A stretch of DNA of 64,000 bases, taken from Phytopseudomonas dryadis (GTDB taxonomy: Bacteria; Pseudomonadota; Gammaproteobacteria; Pseudomonadales; Pseudomonadaceae). Positions 48,728-57,099 of this stretch are shown here, in pieces. How positions within the stretch are numbered: the stretch's first letter is position 1; the number at the start of each line of letters is the position of its first letter. The stretch spans positions 96,738 through 160,737 of the forward strand of contig NZ_QJUM01000013.1 in NCBI RefSeq assembly GCF_004327355.1, given 5' to 3'. The notes under the pieces were generated by a model. That model ran no database searches and was not told the DNA's origin. It saw nothing but the letters and a program-made list of their open reading frames with translations. Position numbers and translations under genes: made by a program.

Positions 48728-50382
48728 TCGCGCGCCTACTCAGCACCCTGGGCCTGCTGGCCCTGTCGCCGGCCCTGCTGGCCGCCGACGCTCTGACCGG
48801 CGACGTGCAGCGCCAGGCCGTCAACACCCCGGCCATCGTGATGTTCCTCGCCTTCGTCGGCGCGACCCTGTACATCACCTACTGGGCCTCCAAGCGCAAT
48901 ACCTCCACGTCCGACTTCTACACGGCCGGTGGCAGCATCTCCGGTTTCCAGAACGGCCTGGCGATTGCCGGCGACTACATGTCGGCGGCCTCCTTCCTGG
49001 GGATTTCCGCGCTGGTGTTCACCTCCGGCTACGACGGCCTGATCTACTCGATCGGCTTCCTGGTCGGCTGGCCGGTGATCCTCTTCCTGATCGCCGAGCG
49101 CCTGCGCAACCTGGGCAAGTACACCTTCGCCGACGTGGCCTCCTATCGTCTCAAGCAGAAGGAAATCCGTACCTTGTCCGCCAGTGGCTCGCTGGTGGTG
49201 GTGGCCTTCTACCTGATCGCGCAGATGGTCGGCGCGGGCAAGCTGATCGAACTGCTGTTCGGCCTCAACTACCATGTCGCGGTGATCCTGGTCGGTATCC
49301 TGATGGTGATGTACGTGCTGTTCGGCGGCATGCTCGCCACCACCTGGGTACAGATCATCAAGGCGGTGCTGCTGCTGTCCGGTGCTTCGTTCATGGCGCT
49401 GATGGTCATGAAGCACGTCGACTTCAACTTCAGCACGCTGTTCGCCGAAGCCATCAAGGTGCACGCCAACGGTGAGGCGATCATGAGCCCCGGCGGCCTG
49501 GTGAAGGACCCGATCTCGGCGATTTCCCTCGGCCTGGCGCTGATGTTCGGTACCGCCGGTCTGCCGCATATCCTGATGCGCTTCTTCACCGTCAGCGACG
49601 CCAAGGAAGCCCGCAAGTCGGTGTTCTATGCCACCGGTTTCATCGGTTACTTCTACATCCTGACCTTCATCATCGGTTTCGGCGCGATCCTGCTGGTCAG
49701 CACCAACCCGGCCTTCAAGGACGCCACCGGCGCGCTGCTGGGCGGCAACAACATGGCGGCGGTGCACCTGGCCAACGCCGTGGGCGGCAGCCTGTTCCTG
49801 GGCTTCATCTCGGCCGTGGCCTTCGCCACCATCCTCGCGGTGGTGGCCGGTCTGACCCTGGCCGGTGCCTCGGCGGTGTCCCACGACCTGTATGCCAGCG
49901 TGTTCAAGAAGGGCAAGGTCAACGAGCGGGACGAACTGCGCGTATCGAAGATCACCACCGTGTGCCTGGGGGTGCTGGCCATCGGCCTGGGTATCGCCTT
50001 CGAGAAGCAGAACATCGCCTTCATGGTGGGCTTGGCGTTCTCCATCGCGGCGAGCTGTAACTTCCCCGTGCTGTTCCTCAGCATGTACTGGAAGAACCTC
50101 ACCACCCGCGGCGCGATGGTCGGCGGCTGGCTCGGCCTGATCACCGCGGTGGCGCTGATGATCCTTGGCCCGACCGTGTGGGTTTCGGTACTCGGCCACG
50201 AACAGGCGATCTTCCCGTACGAGTATCCGGCGCTGTTCTCCATGATCGTGGCTTTCGTCGGCATCTGGTTCTTCTCGATCACCGACAAGTCCACTGCGGC
50301 GGAGGGTGAGCGGGCTCTGTTCCTGCCACAGTTCGTGCGCTCGCAGACCGGCCTGGGAGCCAGCGGCGCTTCGGCCCACTGA
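48724..50382 (+). CDS. actP: Cation/acetate symporter
   Basis: 552 residues, solute:sodium symporter family, with a cleavable-type N-terminus ([19 protein letters not shown]) and about 13 helices. Diagnostic segments include [39 protein letters not shown], the conserved [27 protein letters not shown] and [15 protein letters not shown]. Imports acetate (and glycolate-like monocarboxylates) with cations for growth on acetate. Translationally coupled to yjcH; a terminator follows. Confidence 0.96.
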   Translation: MIARLLSTLGLLALSPALLAADALTGDVQRQAVNTPAIVMFLAFVGATLYITYWASKRNTSTSDFYTAGGSISGFQNGLAIAGDYMSAASFLGISALVFTSGYDGLIYSIGFLVGWPVILFLIAERLRNLGKYTFADVASYRLKQKEIRTLSASGSLVVVAFYLIAQMVGAGKLIELLFGLNYHVAVILVGILMVMYVLFGGMLATTWVQIIKAVLLLSGASFMALMVMKHVDFNFSTLFAEAIKVHANGEAIMSPGGLVKDPISAISLGLALMFGTAGLPHILMRFFTVSDAKEARKSVFYATGFIGYFYILTFIIGFGAILLVSTNPAFKDATGALLGGNNMAAVHLANAVGGSLFLGFISAVAFATILAVVAGLTLAGASAVSHDLYASVFKKGKVNERDELRVSKITTVCLGVLAIGLGIAFEKQNIAFMVGLAFSIAASCNFPVLFLSMYWKNLTTRGAMVGGWLGLITAVALMILGPTVWVSVLGHEQAIFPYEYPALFSMIVAFVGIWFFSITDKSTAAEGERALFLPQFVRSQTGLGASGASAH

Positions 50383-50402
50383 TCCACTGCCGGTATGGGG
50401 AA

Positions 50403-50431
50403 GGGCAGCCGCAGGGCTGCCCTTTTCTTTT
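50403..50431 (+). terminator. Intrinsic terminator of the yjcH-actP operon
   Basis: Stem GGGCAGCC/GGCTGCCC with a GCAG loop (50403-50422) followed by TTTTCTTTT, 20 bp after the actP stop. Confidence 0.95.
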
Positions 50432-50519
50432 GTCCGGCGATCGAGCGGGGCGCGTGTGCCTGGCAGGGTATCTGTGCCCGGGGTTCTGGCGCTGTTTGCC
50501 GGTTCGGTCACGGCGGGCT

Positions 50520-51554
50520 TCAGACCAGCGCCGGGATGTGCTGGGTTTCATCGATCAGCGTGCGATTGCGCCCGGCGCTCTTGGCCTGGTAGAGCTGCCT
50601 GTCCGCACGCTGCAGCCAGCTTTCCCATTGCTCGCCCGAAAGCAGGACCGCGCCCCCCATCGACACCGTGACCGCGCCGCCCGGGCTTGTCAGTCGCTCG
50701 GCGATCTGTGTCTGCAGGTGCCGGGCGGCGCTTCGCAGGCCGTTCATGTCGGTATTGGGCAACAGCAGCAGGAACTCCTCGCCACCGAAGCGAAACAGGC
50801 GATCCTCCTCCCGAGAGTGCTGGCCGAGCAGTTCGACGAAGTTCACCAGCACCTGGTCGCCGGCCTGATGGCCAAAGCGGTCATTGATCTGCTTGAAGTG
50901 ATCCAGGTCCATCAGCAGCACCGCGCTGCTGGCGCGATGACGGCGCTGGCTGGCGACGGCGATCTTCAGTTCCTCGTTCATCACCCGGCGATTGCGGGCA
51001 CCGGTCAACGGATCGCGCGTGGCCCAGGCCTGCAGTTGCTCGCGTTGATGCTGGGTGCGGTAGGCGAAGATGAACGACAGCACGCTGGCCAGCAGTGCGG
51101 TGACCAGGAACGAGAGCATCTGGTAACGGCTTTCGAACACCGTGCCGGGCAGTAGCGTGGCGTAGCTGGCCAGGGCGGCGACCACCAGTATGGTGGCGAG
51201 CAGGGCCCGGCCAGGGGAAACCATGAAGAAGTTGAACAGGATCAGCGGGTAGATCCAGAACAGCCCATTGACGCCCAGGCTGAGGGTGATCAGGGTGGCG
51301 CCGACGGAGAAGACCCCCGCCAGATAGAGGCCGGGCTTGACCGTATCGTCGGTGCGCCAGGCGTAGAGCACGGCGGCGATGGTCGAGAGCACGATCAGCG
51401 TATCGGCGATGCTCACCAGGTAGTTGCCCTGCATGGCGCGGTAAACGGCATAGGGCGAGATGCCCAGGACGCCGAACAGGCCCATGAGTGTGATGATCGA
51501 TAGCTGGAAATTCTTGCGCAGGCGCGCAAGCAGCCGGTGCAGGTGCTTTGTCAT
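50520..51554 (-). CDS. Membrane-bound diguanylate cyclase
   Basis: 344 residues. Five to six helices span about residues 18-165, followed by a GGDEF domain (from DPLTGARNRRVMNEE). The active site is FGGEEF, and the inhibitory I-site RxxD is present as REED exactly five residues before it, so activity should be intact and feedback-inhibited by cyclic di-GMP. The membrane region resembles small MASE-type sensors, but no ligand is evident. Convergent with actP. Confidence 0.93.
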   Translation of the reverse strand: MTKHLHRLLARLRKNFQLSIITLMGLFGVLGISPYAVYRAMQGNYLVSIADTLIVLSTIAAVLYAWRTDDTVKPGLYLAGVFSVGATLITLSLGVNGLFWIYPLILFNFFMVSPGRALLATILVVAALASYATLLPGTVFESRYQMLSFLVTALLASVLSFIFAYRTQHQREQLQAWATRDPLTGARNRRVMNEELKIAVASQRRHRASSAVLLMDLDHFKQINDRFGHQAGDQVLVNFVELLGQHSREEDRLFRFGGEEFLLLLPNTDMNGLRSAARHLQTQIAERLTSPGGAVTVSMGGAVLLSGEQWESWLQRADRQLYQAKSAGRNRTLIDETQHIPALV

Positions 51555-51712
51555 GGCTGTCTGTCGTTATTGTCGTTGTATCAACAGTTGTGAACGTGCC
51601 TGTAACCAGGTGTTCAACCCCAAGGCAGCATTGGAGCTTTGCCGGCTTATGGCAAGCGTAGAAATGGCGCAAGGTGCCCGCATATGTGCCAAGCCGGCGG
51701 AAACAGGGCGGT

Positions 51713-52117
51713 TCAGCGCAGCATGGCATCCAGCGGCTTGTTGCGCTGGTAGCGCGTCAGGCGCTCGGCCAGTGGGGCGGGCAACTGCTCGGCGAGGCGG
51801 AAATCCAGGCGCTGATAGAAAGGCTGCAGATCCGGGTGACAGAACAGCCAGGTGGGGCCTTCGGCATCATTCAGTGCTCGCTCGACCAGGCTGCTGGCCA
51901 GACCCTGGCAGCGATGCGCGGGCGCGACCAGCAGGCTGGTCAGCCATTGGCCGTGGGCCATGTTCTGCAGGCACAGGGCGGCGACGATTTCAGCGTGCTG
52001 GGCCACCCATACCCGATGCTCGGGGCGGGTGCGCATGGAGGAGCGATGGCTGCGGTAGAACTTGTCGGCCAGGGGCGTGAGTCGAGGGGGCAGGAGGCGG
52101 TAGTCTGGCATCGGCAT
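51713..52117 (-). CDS. GNAT-family N-acetyltransferase
   Basis: 134 residues with the GNAT core: acceptor strand VWVAQHAEIVAALCLQ, motif A LLVAPAHRCQGLASSLVERAL with the Q/RxxGxA-type acetyl-CoA loop, and a C-terminal FCHPDLQPFYQRLDFR motif B. Small single-domain members acetylate amines or proteins; substrate unknown. Start is uncertain (ATG 52117 or 52111, neither with a strong ribosome site). Confidence 0.82.
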   Translation of the reverse strand: MPMPDYRLLPPRLTPLADKFYRSHRSSMRTRPEHRVWVAQHAEIVAALCLQNMAHGQWLTSLLVAPAHRCQGLASSLVERALNDAEGPTWLFCHPDLQPFYQRLDFRLAEQLPAPLAERLTRYQRNKPLDAMLR

Positions 52118-52151
52118 GGCAGGCGGCGGGCGGAGCCCACCGCGCTAGTGG

Positions 52152-52280
52152 TCAGGTGGCGGCATGGCTGCCGAGCAGGGTTTTCTCGGTGTGCTTGCCC
52201 TTTTTCGCCAGGCGTTTCTCCTGGGCGGTTTTCAGCGGTTTCTTTTTCGCCGACTTCTTCGAATCCATACCTTTGCTCAT
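52152..52280 (-). CDS. 42-residue lysine-rich protein
   Basis: The frame reads MSKGMDSKKSAKKKPLKTAQ then EKRLAKKGKHTEKTLLGSHAAT and stops at TGA (52152-52154). Ten of the first 28 residues are Lys or Arg. GAGGTAG lies upstream of the ATG. It is too short for most gene finders. The character suits an RNA- or DNA-binding small protein. Confidence 0.6.
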   Translation of the reverse strand: MSKGMDSKKSAKKKPLKTAQEKRLAKKGKHTEKTLLGSHAAT

Positions 52281-52429
52281 GATCTACCTCTGTCTGATAT
52301 GCAGCGGGACGATGCGATGATTGCAAGCGGTTCAGGTCATTTCGAACTGTAGGTCTGCAAGACCGGTAAGCGCCAGTCTACGCCCATTGACGCAAGGGCG
52401 TGGCATAAGCTTTGGCTGCCGCATGAGCT

Positions 52430-52780
52430 TCAGCTGGCGGCCGCATTCTGGCGCAGACGGCGCTCGGCGGTGATCTCGGGGATATCGTCGCGGCGCACGT
52501 AGACGCGCAAGGGCTCGGTGATGTTCAGGCGCTCGTCGATGCGCAGGTCGAGCAACAGTTGCAGGCGCTCGCGCTTGAGGGTCATCAGGGCTGGCTGTGC
52601 GGCTTGTCCGACGCTGTTCCAGACGAATTCGCAGGTGGGTGTGATGCTGTCATCGGCGACGTCGAGGCCGAAGGAGTCTTCGCTGAAACGTACGATATGC
52701 TTGCCGGTCTTGTGGTTGAAACCGACGAAACCCTGCAGTTGGTCGGCGGCTGCGCAGATGCCGGCGGATGTGATGGCCAT
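52430..52780 (-). CDS. Conserved Pseudomonas hypothetical protein
   Basis: 116 residues: MAITSAGICAAADQLQGFVG, FNHKTGKHIVRFSEDSFGLDVADDSITPTCEFVW and a C-half RLQLLLDLRIDERLNITEPLRVYVRR that looks like a compact alpha/beta domain. No signal peptide or membrane segment. Strong start and codon use; function unknown. Confidence 0.7.
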   Translation of the reverse strand: MAITSAGICAAADQLQGFVGFNHKTGKHIVRFSEDSFGLDVADDSITPTCEFVWNSVGQAAQPALMTLKRERLQLLLDLRIDERLNITEPLRVYVRRDDIPEITAERRLRQNAAAS

Positions 52781-52881
52781 GGTTGAACCTCGCAGGTGAC
52801 AGGAATGAGCGTCACAGGCTAAGGCGTCTGCGCGGGTGTGCCTTGCTGCGGATCAATGGATCGATCCGCAGCGAATGATCA

Positions 52882-53409
52882 TCACTGCACGGCTTGCTGC
52901 AGGCGGTTGCTGGCGCGCTGGGCGCCCATGCGTTCGGCGGCGCTCAGCGGCGTGAGACCACTGGCATCCTGGCTGGACGGGTTGGCGCCATGGCGCAGCA
53001 GCAGGTCGATCACTTCGACCTTGTCGAACATCGCCGCCATCATCAGCGCGGTCTTGCCGTCAGCCGTGGCGCTTTCCACGTCGGCGCCGCCATCGAGCAG
53101 CAGTTGCAGCATGTCCAGATCGCCCTTGAACGCAGCGCCGGCCAGGGGCGATTGGCCATTGTTGTTGCGCAACTGGGGATCGGCCTGGTGCTGCAGCAGC
53201 ACGCGCACGGTGTCCAGGTGGCCATGGTAGCTGGCCAGCATCAGCAGGCTGTCGCCCTTGTGGTTCTGCAGGTCGGCCGGCAGCCCCTGTTGCAGCAGGG
53301 CGTCCAGGGAGGCGGCATCGCCTTGGCGGGCCAGGTCGAAGACCTTCTCGGCGAAGGCCAGGGTGTCGTCGTCCAGGGCGCGGGTACTGCGGTCTGTCTG
53401 CTCGCTCAT
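52882..53409 (-). CDS. Ankyrin-repeat protein
   Basis: 175 residues with four ankyrin repeats from about residue 35 (KGDSLLMLASYHGHLDTVRVLLQHQADPQLR; NGQSPLAGAAFKGDLDMLQLLLDGGADVES; DGKTALMMAAMFDKVEVIDLLLRHGANPSS; and a last partial SGLTPLSAAERMGAQ). Cytosolic scaffold for protein binding; partner unknown. ATG 53409 chosen at the family start. Confidence 0.9.
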   Translation of the reverse strand: MSEQTDRSTRALDDDTLAFAEKVFDLARQGDAASLDALLQQGLPADLQNHKGDSLLMLASYHGHLDTVRVLLQHQADPQLRNNNGQSPLAGAAFKGDLDMLQLLLDGGADVESATADGKTALMMAAMFDKVEVIDLLLRHGANPSSQDASGLTPLSAAERMGAQRASNRLQQAVQ

Positions 53410-53503
53410 GGCGGGTCTCTCATCGGCTGTGATCAACAATGGCGCCAGCATAACGGTGCCGCGTCCTATTGGCCGATTGAGTCTTTCGATCAGGCCGATT
53501 CAC

Positions 53504-53758
53504 TCAGCCTTCGGAATCCAGCTGCGGCCGGCCGTCGATGTCGCGAATCGAGTTGGATACCCGGTACTCGGGCTTGAGCAGGGCGCTGCGGATTCGTTCG
53601 TAGTCCTCGTAGGAGAGCCCGCTGCGGCTGAGCATTTCCAGGGCAAACTGCTTGATCTCGGCATCGCTGTAGGGGCGTTCGGCCAACGAGGCCTGGCTGG
53701 CGCAGCCGCTGAGGAACAGGGTGAAGACGGTGAGCAGGGCGAGCAGTGAGCGTTGCAT
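53504..53758 (-). CDS. Small lipoprotein
   Basis: 84 residues with a lipobox LFLSGC (Cys at 19) and a helical mature part (SDAEIKQFALEMLSRSGLSYEDYERIRSALLKPEY) that resembles small periplasmic adaptor-like proteins. ATG 53758 is preferred to GTG 53767 because AGGT is correctly spaced. Function unknown. Confidence 0.7.
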   Translation of the reverse strand: MQRSLLALLTVFTLFLSGCASQASLAERPYSDAEIKQFALEMLSRSGLSYEDYERIRSALLKPEYRVSNSIRDIDGRPQLDSEG

Positions 53759-53826
53759 GGGGAGCACCTGTGAGATGGCCTGGAGGTATGTCGCACAGGC
53801 TATTCACTGGGCGGGCCGTGCAGAAA

Positions 53827-54255
53827 TCATTCGCCTCGATAGTGGCTATCGGCGCGCGCGGGCCATACCAGGGGCAGTACGTGCAGGCGCAGCAGCGGCG
53901 CCAGGTCCGTGCTCCAGGCCTCGCCCGGGGCGAGCCAGCGCAGCTCTTCCAGTTCGGCGGCGGGGCTGACGGGGTGTGGCAAGCGGGCACGGAACAACTC
54001 GGCTTCGACCAGGGTGTCGGCTTCGTTGGCCGCCGCCGCGCTGAACCGGCCCAGGGCTTCGAAGGCTGTCGCCGGCAGGCGCAGCGACAGTTCTTCGGCG
54101 AGCTCGCGGCTCAGGGTCTGCAACGGCGTTTCCCCGCTTTCGGCCTTGCCGCCGGGAAGCATGAACATGCGCGTGCCGCGCTTGCGCACCAGCAACAGGC
54201 GCTCCTGTTCGTCGAACAGGCAGGCGGCGGCGATGCGCAGGATGGCAGCCGGCAT
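53827..54255 (-). CDS. Nudix hydrolase
   Basis: 142 residues. The Nudix box is complete: GGKAESGETPLQTLSRELAEEL, with the RELAEE metal-binding glutamates. Hydrolyses a nucleoside diphosphate derivative; the family is large and the substrate is not predictable. It lies 3 bp after the lipoprotein gene at 54259 on the same strand, so they share a transcript. Confidence 0.9.
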   Translation of the reverse strand: MPAAILRIAAACLFDEQERLLLVRKRGTRMFMLPGGKAESGETPLQTLSRELAEELSLRLPATAFEALGRFSAAAANEADTLVEAELFRARLPHPVSPAAELEELRWLAPGEAWSTDLAPLLRLHVLPLVWPARADSHYRGE

Positions 54256-54258
54256 GGG

Positions 54259-54861
54259 TCAGCGCAGCACGGACGGGGTGGAAACGCCGTCGCGCCTATC
54301 GACTTTCACCGCCATCAGCGGCGAGTTGTTGATCCACACGTCGTCGATGACGATGGTATGGCCAACGTCCTCGTTGTCCGCCGCTACCAGCAGGTAGTAG
54401 GTGCCGTCTTCCGGCGCCTCGCCATCCCAGCCCATGCTCAGCATGCCAACCACGCTGGAGGCGCGCAGTGGCTTGTCGGGAATCACCGTGCCGTAGGTGT
54501 CGAGCAGCAGCGCCCGCGGTTTCAGGGCGAACGTGTCGATGCCCATGCAGGTGTCGTCGCACAGCGAGTTGACATTGAGGCGGTAGCGTTCGCCCTTCTT
54601 CAGCGCCAGGGAGTAGACGCGGTAGTTGGACAGCGAGCTGCCGAAGTCCATGGCCGGCCGATGAGCGCCGAACCGGGCCTTGGGCAGGGCGACGCCCGGC
54701 TTGAGCGGCAACGGAATGGCCTGGACGTCATGGATGGCTTCCAGGTTGCTGCGACCGATCGGGTCAGGTTCGGCCCGGACGGAGGGTTCGAGAGAGGAGG
54801 GCGAGGTATTGGCGCATGCGCCCAGCAGCAGGCAGGCGGCGAGCATGAATGACTTGTGCAA
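54259..54861 (-). CDS. Conserved lipoprotein
   Basis: 200 residues with a lipobox LLLGAC (Cys at 15) and a beta-rich mature region (NYRVYSLALKKGERYRLNVNS, PEDGTYYLLVAADNEDVGH). Two further cysteines in SLCDDTCMG are close enough to form a disulfide. Genus-typical; function unknown. Upstream of the Nudix gene in the same operon. Confidence 0.7.
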   Translation of the reverse strand: MHKSFMLAACLLLGACANTSPSSLEPSVRAEPDPIGRSNLEAIHDVQAIPLPLKPGVALPKARFGAHRPAMDFGSSLSNYRVYSLALKKGERYRLNVNSLCDDTCMGIDTFALKPRALLLDTYGTVIPDKPLRASSVVGMLSMGWDGEAPEDGTYYLLVAADNEDVGHTIVIDDVWINNSPLMAVKVDRRDGVSTPSVLR

Positions 54862-54974
54862 TGTGAAACTCCTGTGCGTCTACGGCCCGGTCCGCGCTGC
54901 GCGGCAGACAAGGCAGCCGCGCAGTATACAGGGTTGCTGCGGCAATACCGTGATGCATTACCGCAAGTCCGCAG

Positions 54975-55000
54975 GGTGGAAGGCGCTTTTCCCTTCCACC
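54975..55000. repeat. 26-bp hairpin repeat, copy 1
   Basis: GGTGGAAGG-CGCTTTTC-CCTTCCACC: a perfect 9-bp stem with an 8-base loop, 11 bp beyond the YebC-like gene stop. A second copy with the same loop and a compensatory stem change lies at 63750-63775. Confidence 0.8.
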
Positions 55001-55010
55001 TCGCAGCGGC

Positions 55011-55712
55011 TTAGCCGGCGAGGCCGACGTAGACGTTCTGTACGTCGTCGTGGCTGTCGATGGCTTCGAGGAAGGCTTCGACTTCTTCACGCTGCTCGGC
55101 CGTCAGGCTGGTGACCGGGTTTTTCGGGCGGTAGCCCAGGGACGCCGAGTTGACGGTGAAGCCCTGTTCCGGCAGCGCGCGGCTGACCAGATCCAGGTCG
55201 GTGGGTTCGGTGATGAACAGGCTGTTGCCTTCATCGGCTTCGTCGAAATCCTGGGCGCCGGCTTCGATGGCGGCCAGTTCCGGATCGGCGCCGCTGTCGC
55301 TGGAAGCCTCGATCAGGCCGACGTGATCGAAATCCCAGGTCACCGAACCGCTGGCGCCGAGCTGGCCCTTGCGGAACAGCACGCGGATTTCCGCGACCGT
55401 GCGGTTGATGTTGTCGGTCAGGCATTCGACGATCACCGGCACCTGGTGCGGCGCGAAGCCTTCATAGGTGGCGCGCTCGAAGTTGACCGTCTCGCCGCTC
55501 AGGCCCGCGCCTTTCTTGATCGCCCGCTCGAGGGTGTCCTTGGGCATGGAGGCTTTCTTGGCCTGGTGGACGGCCAGGCGCAGCTTGGGGTTCATGTCCG
55601 GGTCGGCGCCGTTGCGCGCGGCGATCATGATTTCCTTGACCAGGCGGCCGAAAATCTTGCCCCTGGCGTTGGCGGCGGCTTCTTTAGGTTTGGCTTTCCA
55701 CTGGGCGCCCAT
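55011..55712 (-). CDS. YebC/PmpR family protein, YeeN-like
   Basis: 233 residues. Starts [19 protein letters not shown] with the [27 protein letters not shown] domain-1 signature and the central GEGYGP-like block, here as [18 protein letters not shown]. The MGAQWK opening is that of the YeeN subgroup, distinct from canonical MAGHSK YebC next to ruvC. The family relieves ribosome pausing or regulates transcription; the role of the YeeN branch is less clear. Confidence 0.9.
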   Translation of the reverse strand: MGAQWKAKPKEAAANARGKIFGRLVKEIMIAARNGADPDMNPKLRLAVHQAKKASMPKDTLERAIKKGAGLSGETVNFERATYEGFAPHQVPVIVECLTDNINRTVAEIRVLFRKGQLGASGSVTWDFDHVGLIEASSDSGADPELAAIEAGAQDFDEADEGNSLFITEPTDLDLVSRALPEQGFTVNSASLGYRPKNPVTSLTAEQREEVEAFLEAIDSHDDVQNVYVGLAG

Positions 55713-55745
55713 GTCTGCTCTCTTGATCTGTGTGTGATGAGGGAG

Positions 55746-55769
55746 GGCACCCTGGCCGGCCAGGGTGCC
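55746..55769. repeat. 24-bp perfect palindrome upstream of the YebC-like gene
   Basis: GGCACCCTGGCC followed by its exact reverse complement, 33 bp before the YebC-like start and 85 bp after the stop of the upstream lipoprotein gene. No T run on the leftward strand. It could end the lipoprotein transcript or be a regulatory site. Confidence 0.6.
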
Positions 55770-55854
55770 GCTCGACGAATCCGGCTGCGGATTTTAGTCC
55801 GTCCCTCGCGCGCTGGCACCCTGCAAATGCGAAAAGCGCCAGGCGCGCAGGCAA

Positions 55855-56361
55855 TCAGGGCGCTTGCACCAGTTGGTTGACCAGTTCCAGGGCCTTTTCG
55901 AACGAGGGGTAGCCGCTCTTGGCGACGTCCAGCTCGGCATAGGCGGCGCGGTATTCTTCGGCCCTGATCGGGTCGGCTTCGTCGATCAGGTAGGGTTCGG
56001 CGTAGATCTTGTAGAGCAGGGCGACCGCATAGGGCTGTTTCTGGGCGGCGGCATCCTCCAGCTTGCTCAGCACTTCGTCGGCCTGCGGGCCCTCGCGGAT
56101 TTTCAGGATGGCCTGGTAGAAGGCCACCTCGCCAAGGCTGTCCTCGCTCTCGGCGCGGCGCAGCAGGGCGTTGGCCAGTTCGTGACCCTCCATGTCGCCC
56201 GACACCACCAGCATCTTCGCCTGCAGCATGTCGTTCTGGTGCAGCAGTTGCTTGTCCCGGCAGGCTTCGCCGCTCAGCGGTTCATCGCAGGCGGTCGAGG
56301 CGCAGCCGCTGAGCAGCAGGCTCAGCGCCAGCCAGGCAATGCCTTGTCGGCAGTCGTTCAT
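55855..56361 (-). CDS. Lipoprotein with Sel1/TPR-like helical body
   Basis: 168 residues; lipobox LLLSGC (Cys at 20). The mature part is helical with Ala-rich repeats (HELANALLRRAESEDSLGEVAFYQAIL, DAAAQKQPYAVALLYKIYAEPY) suggestive of TPR-type stacking, though no repeat is canonical. Outer-membrane anchored if sorted normally. Function unknown. Confidence 0.7.
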   Translation of the reverse strand: MNDCRQGIAWLALSLLLSGCASTACDEPLSGEACRDKQLLHQNDMLQAKMLVVSGDMEGHELANALLRRAESEDSLGEVAFYQAILKIREGPQADEVLSKLEDAAAQKQPYAVALLYKIYAEPYLIDEADPIRAEEYRAAYAELDVAKSGYPSFEKALELVNQLVQAP

Positions 56362-56591
56362 TAGGTGTCCCTCTCTCGAATCTCATGTATCGACCCGTGC
56401 CGGAGCGCCGGGTTCATGCGCTCGCCGTCCATCACCCGGCTCTCTCATGGTCATTGCCTGCTGCTCTCTACCTTAGCCGATGCCTGGGGAAGGGCGTCCG
56501 GACAGGTTGAACTGTCGTCGGGCAACGGCCCTCTACTCAAGGACACCGCAAGGACACCGTGACATCCACCCTCGAGCCTATGGAGCACAGC

Positions 56592-56837
56592 ATGGAACTT
56601 CCCAACAAAGATCTCGGCACACTGTTCGAACAGCTCGGGTTGCCGGCCGATCCGGCCAGCATCGACGCCTTCATCGCCCGCCACTACCCGCTGGCCGACG
56701 ACGTCAAGGTGTCGGAGGCGCCGTTCTGGAACGAGTCCCAGGCCGCCTTCCTCAAGGAGGAGTTGCTCGAGGACGCGGAATGGGCGCCCGTGGTCGACGA
56801 ACTCAACGTGCGCCTGCACGAAACGCCGCAGCAATAA
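56592..56837 (+). CDS. DUF2789 protein
   Basis: 81 residues: LGTLFEQLGLPADPASIDAFIARHYPL, APFWNESQAAFLKEELLEDAEWAPVVDELNVRL, the classic DUF2789 layout with its conserved W-x-P..AxFLxE.. core. ATG 56592 is chosen for length and for GGAG six bases upstream; earlier starts at 56559 (GTG) and 56580 are possible. Function unknown; common in gamma-proteobacteria. Confidence 0.82.
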   Translation: MELPNKDLGTLFEQLGLPADPASIDAFIARHYPLADDVKVSEAPFWNESQAAFLKEELLEDAEWAPVVDELNVRLHETPQQ

Positions 56838-56984
56838 CTGGGGCGCTGCAGTTCGCGGCGCACCATGGCCGCGTATTCGGCCGGGGCCAGCTGGTACAGC
56901 TCGCTGGCGACCCAGGCCAGCCAGCGCTGGCCCAGGGCTTTGGGCCTCGGCCTGGGCTCGCTCGGCAAACTCGGCACGGCTCAT
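56838..56984 (-). pseudogene. Possible frameshifted small gene relic
   Basis: Leftwards from ATG 56984 the frame reads MSRAEFAERAQAEAQ, and after a +1 shift near GCCCAAAGCCC it continues PKALGQRWLAWVASELYQLAPAEYAAMVRRELQR, a convincing amphipathic domain. Neither frame alone gives a complete protein, and the second runs on into the antisense of the DUF2789 gene. Either a broken gene or a chance resemblance. Confidence 0.4.
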
Positions 56985-57099
56985 CGCGTGTGTTCCCATG
57001 GGACTGCCACAGGGCCAGTCTGTCAGCACGGCAACGCTTGGTAAGCCCGGCGCTGCGCGTTAGGCTCGCCGTTCTTGGGTCAGCCAGAGACCAGCAACG

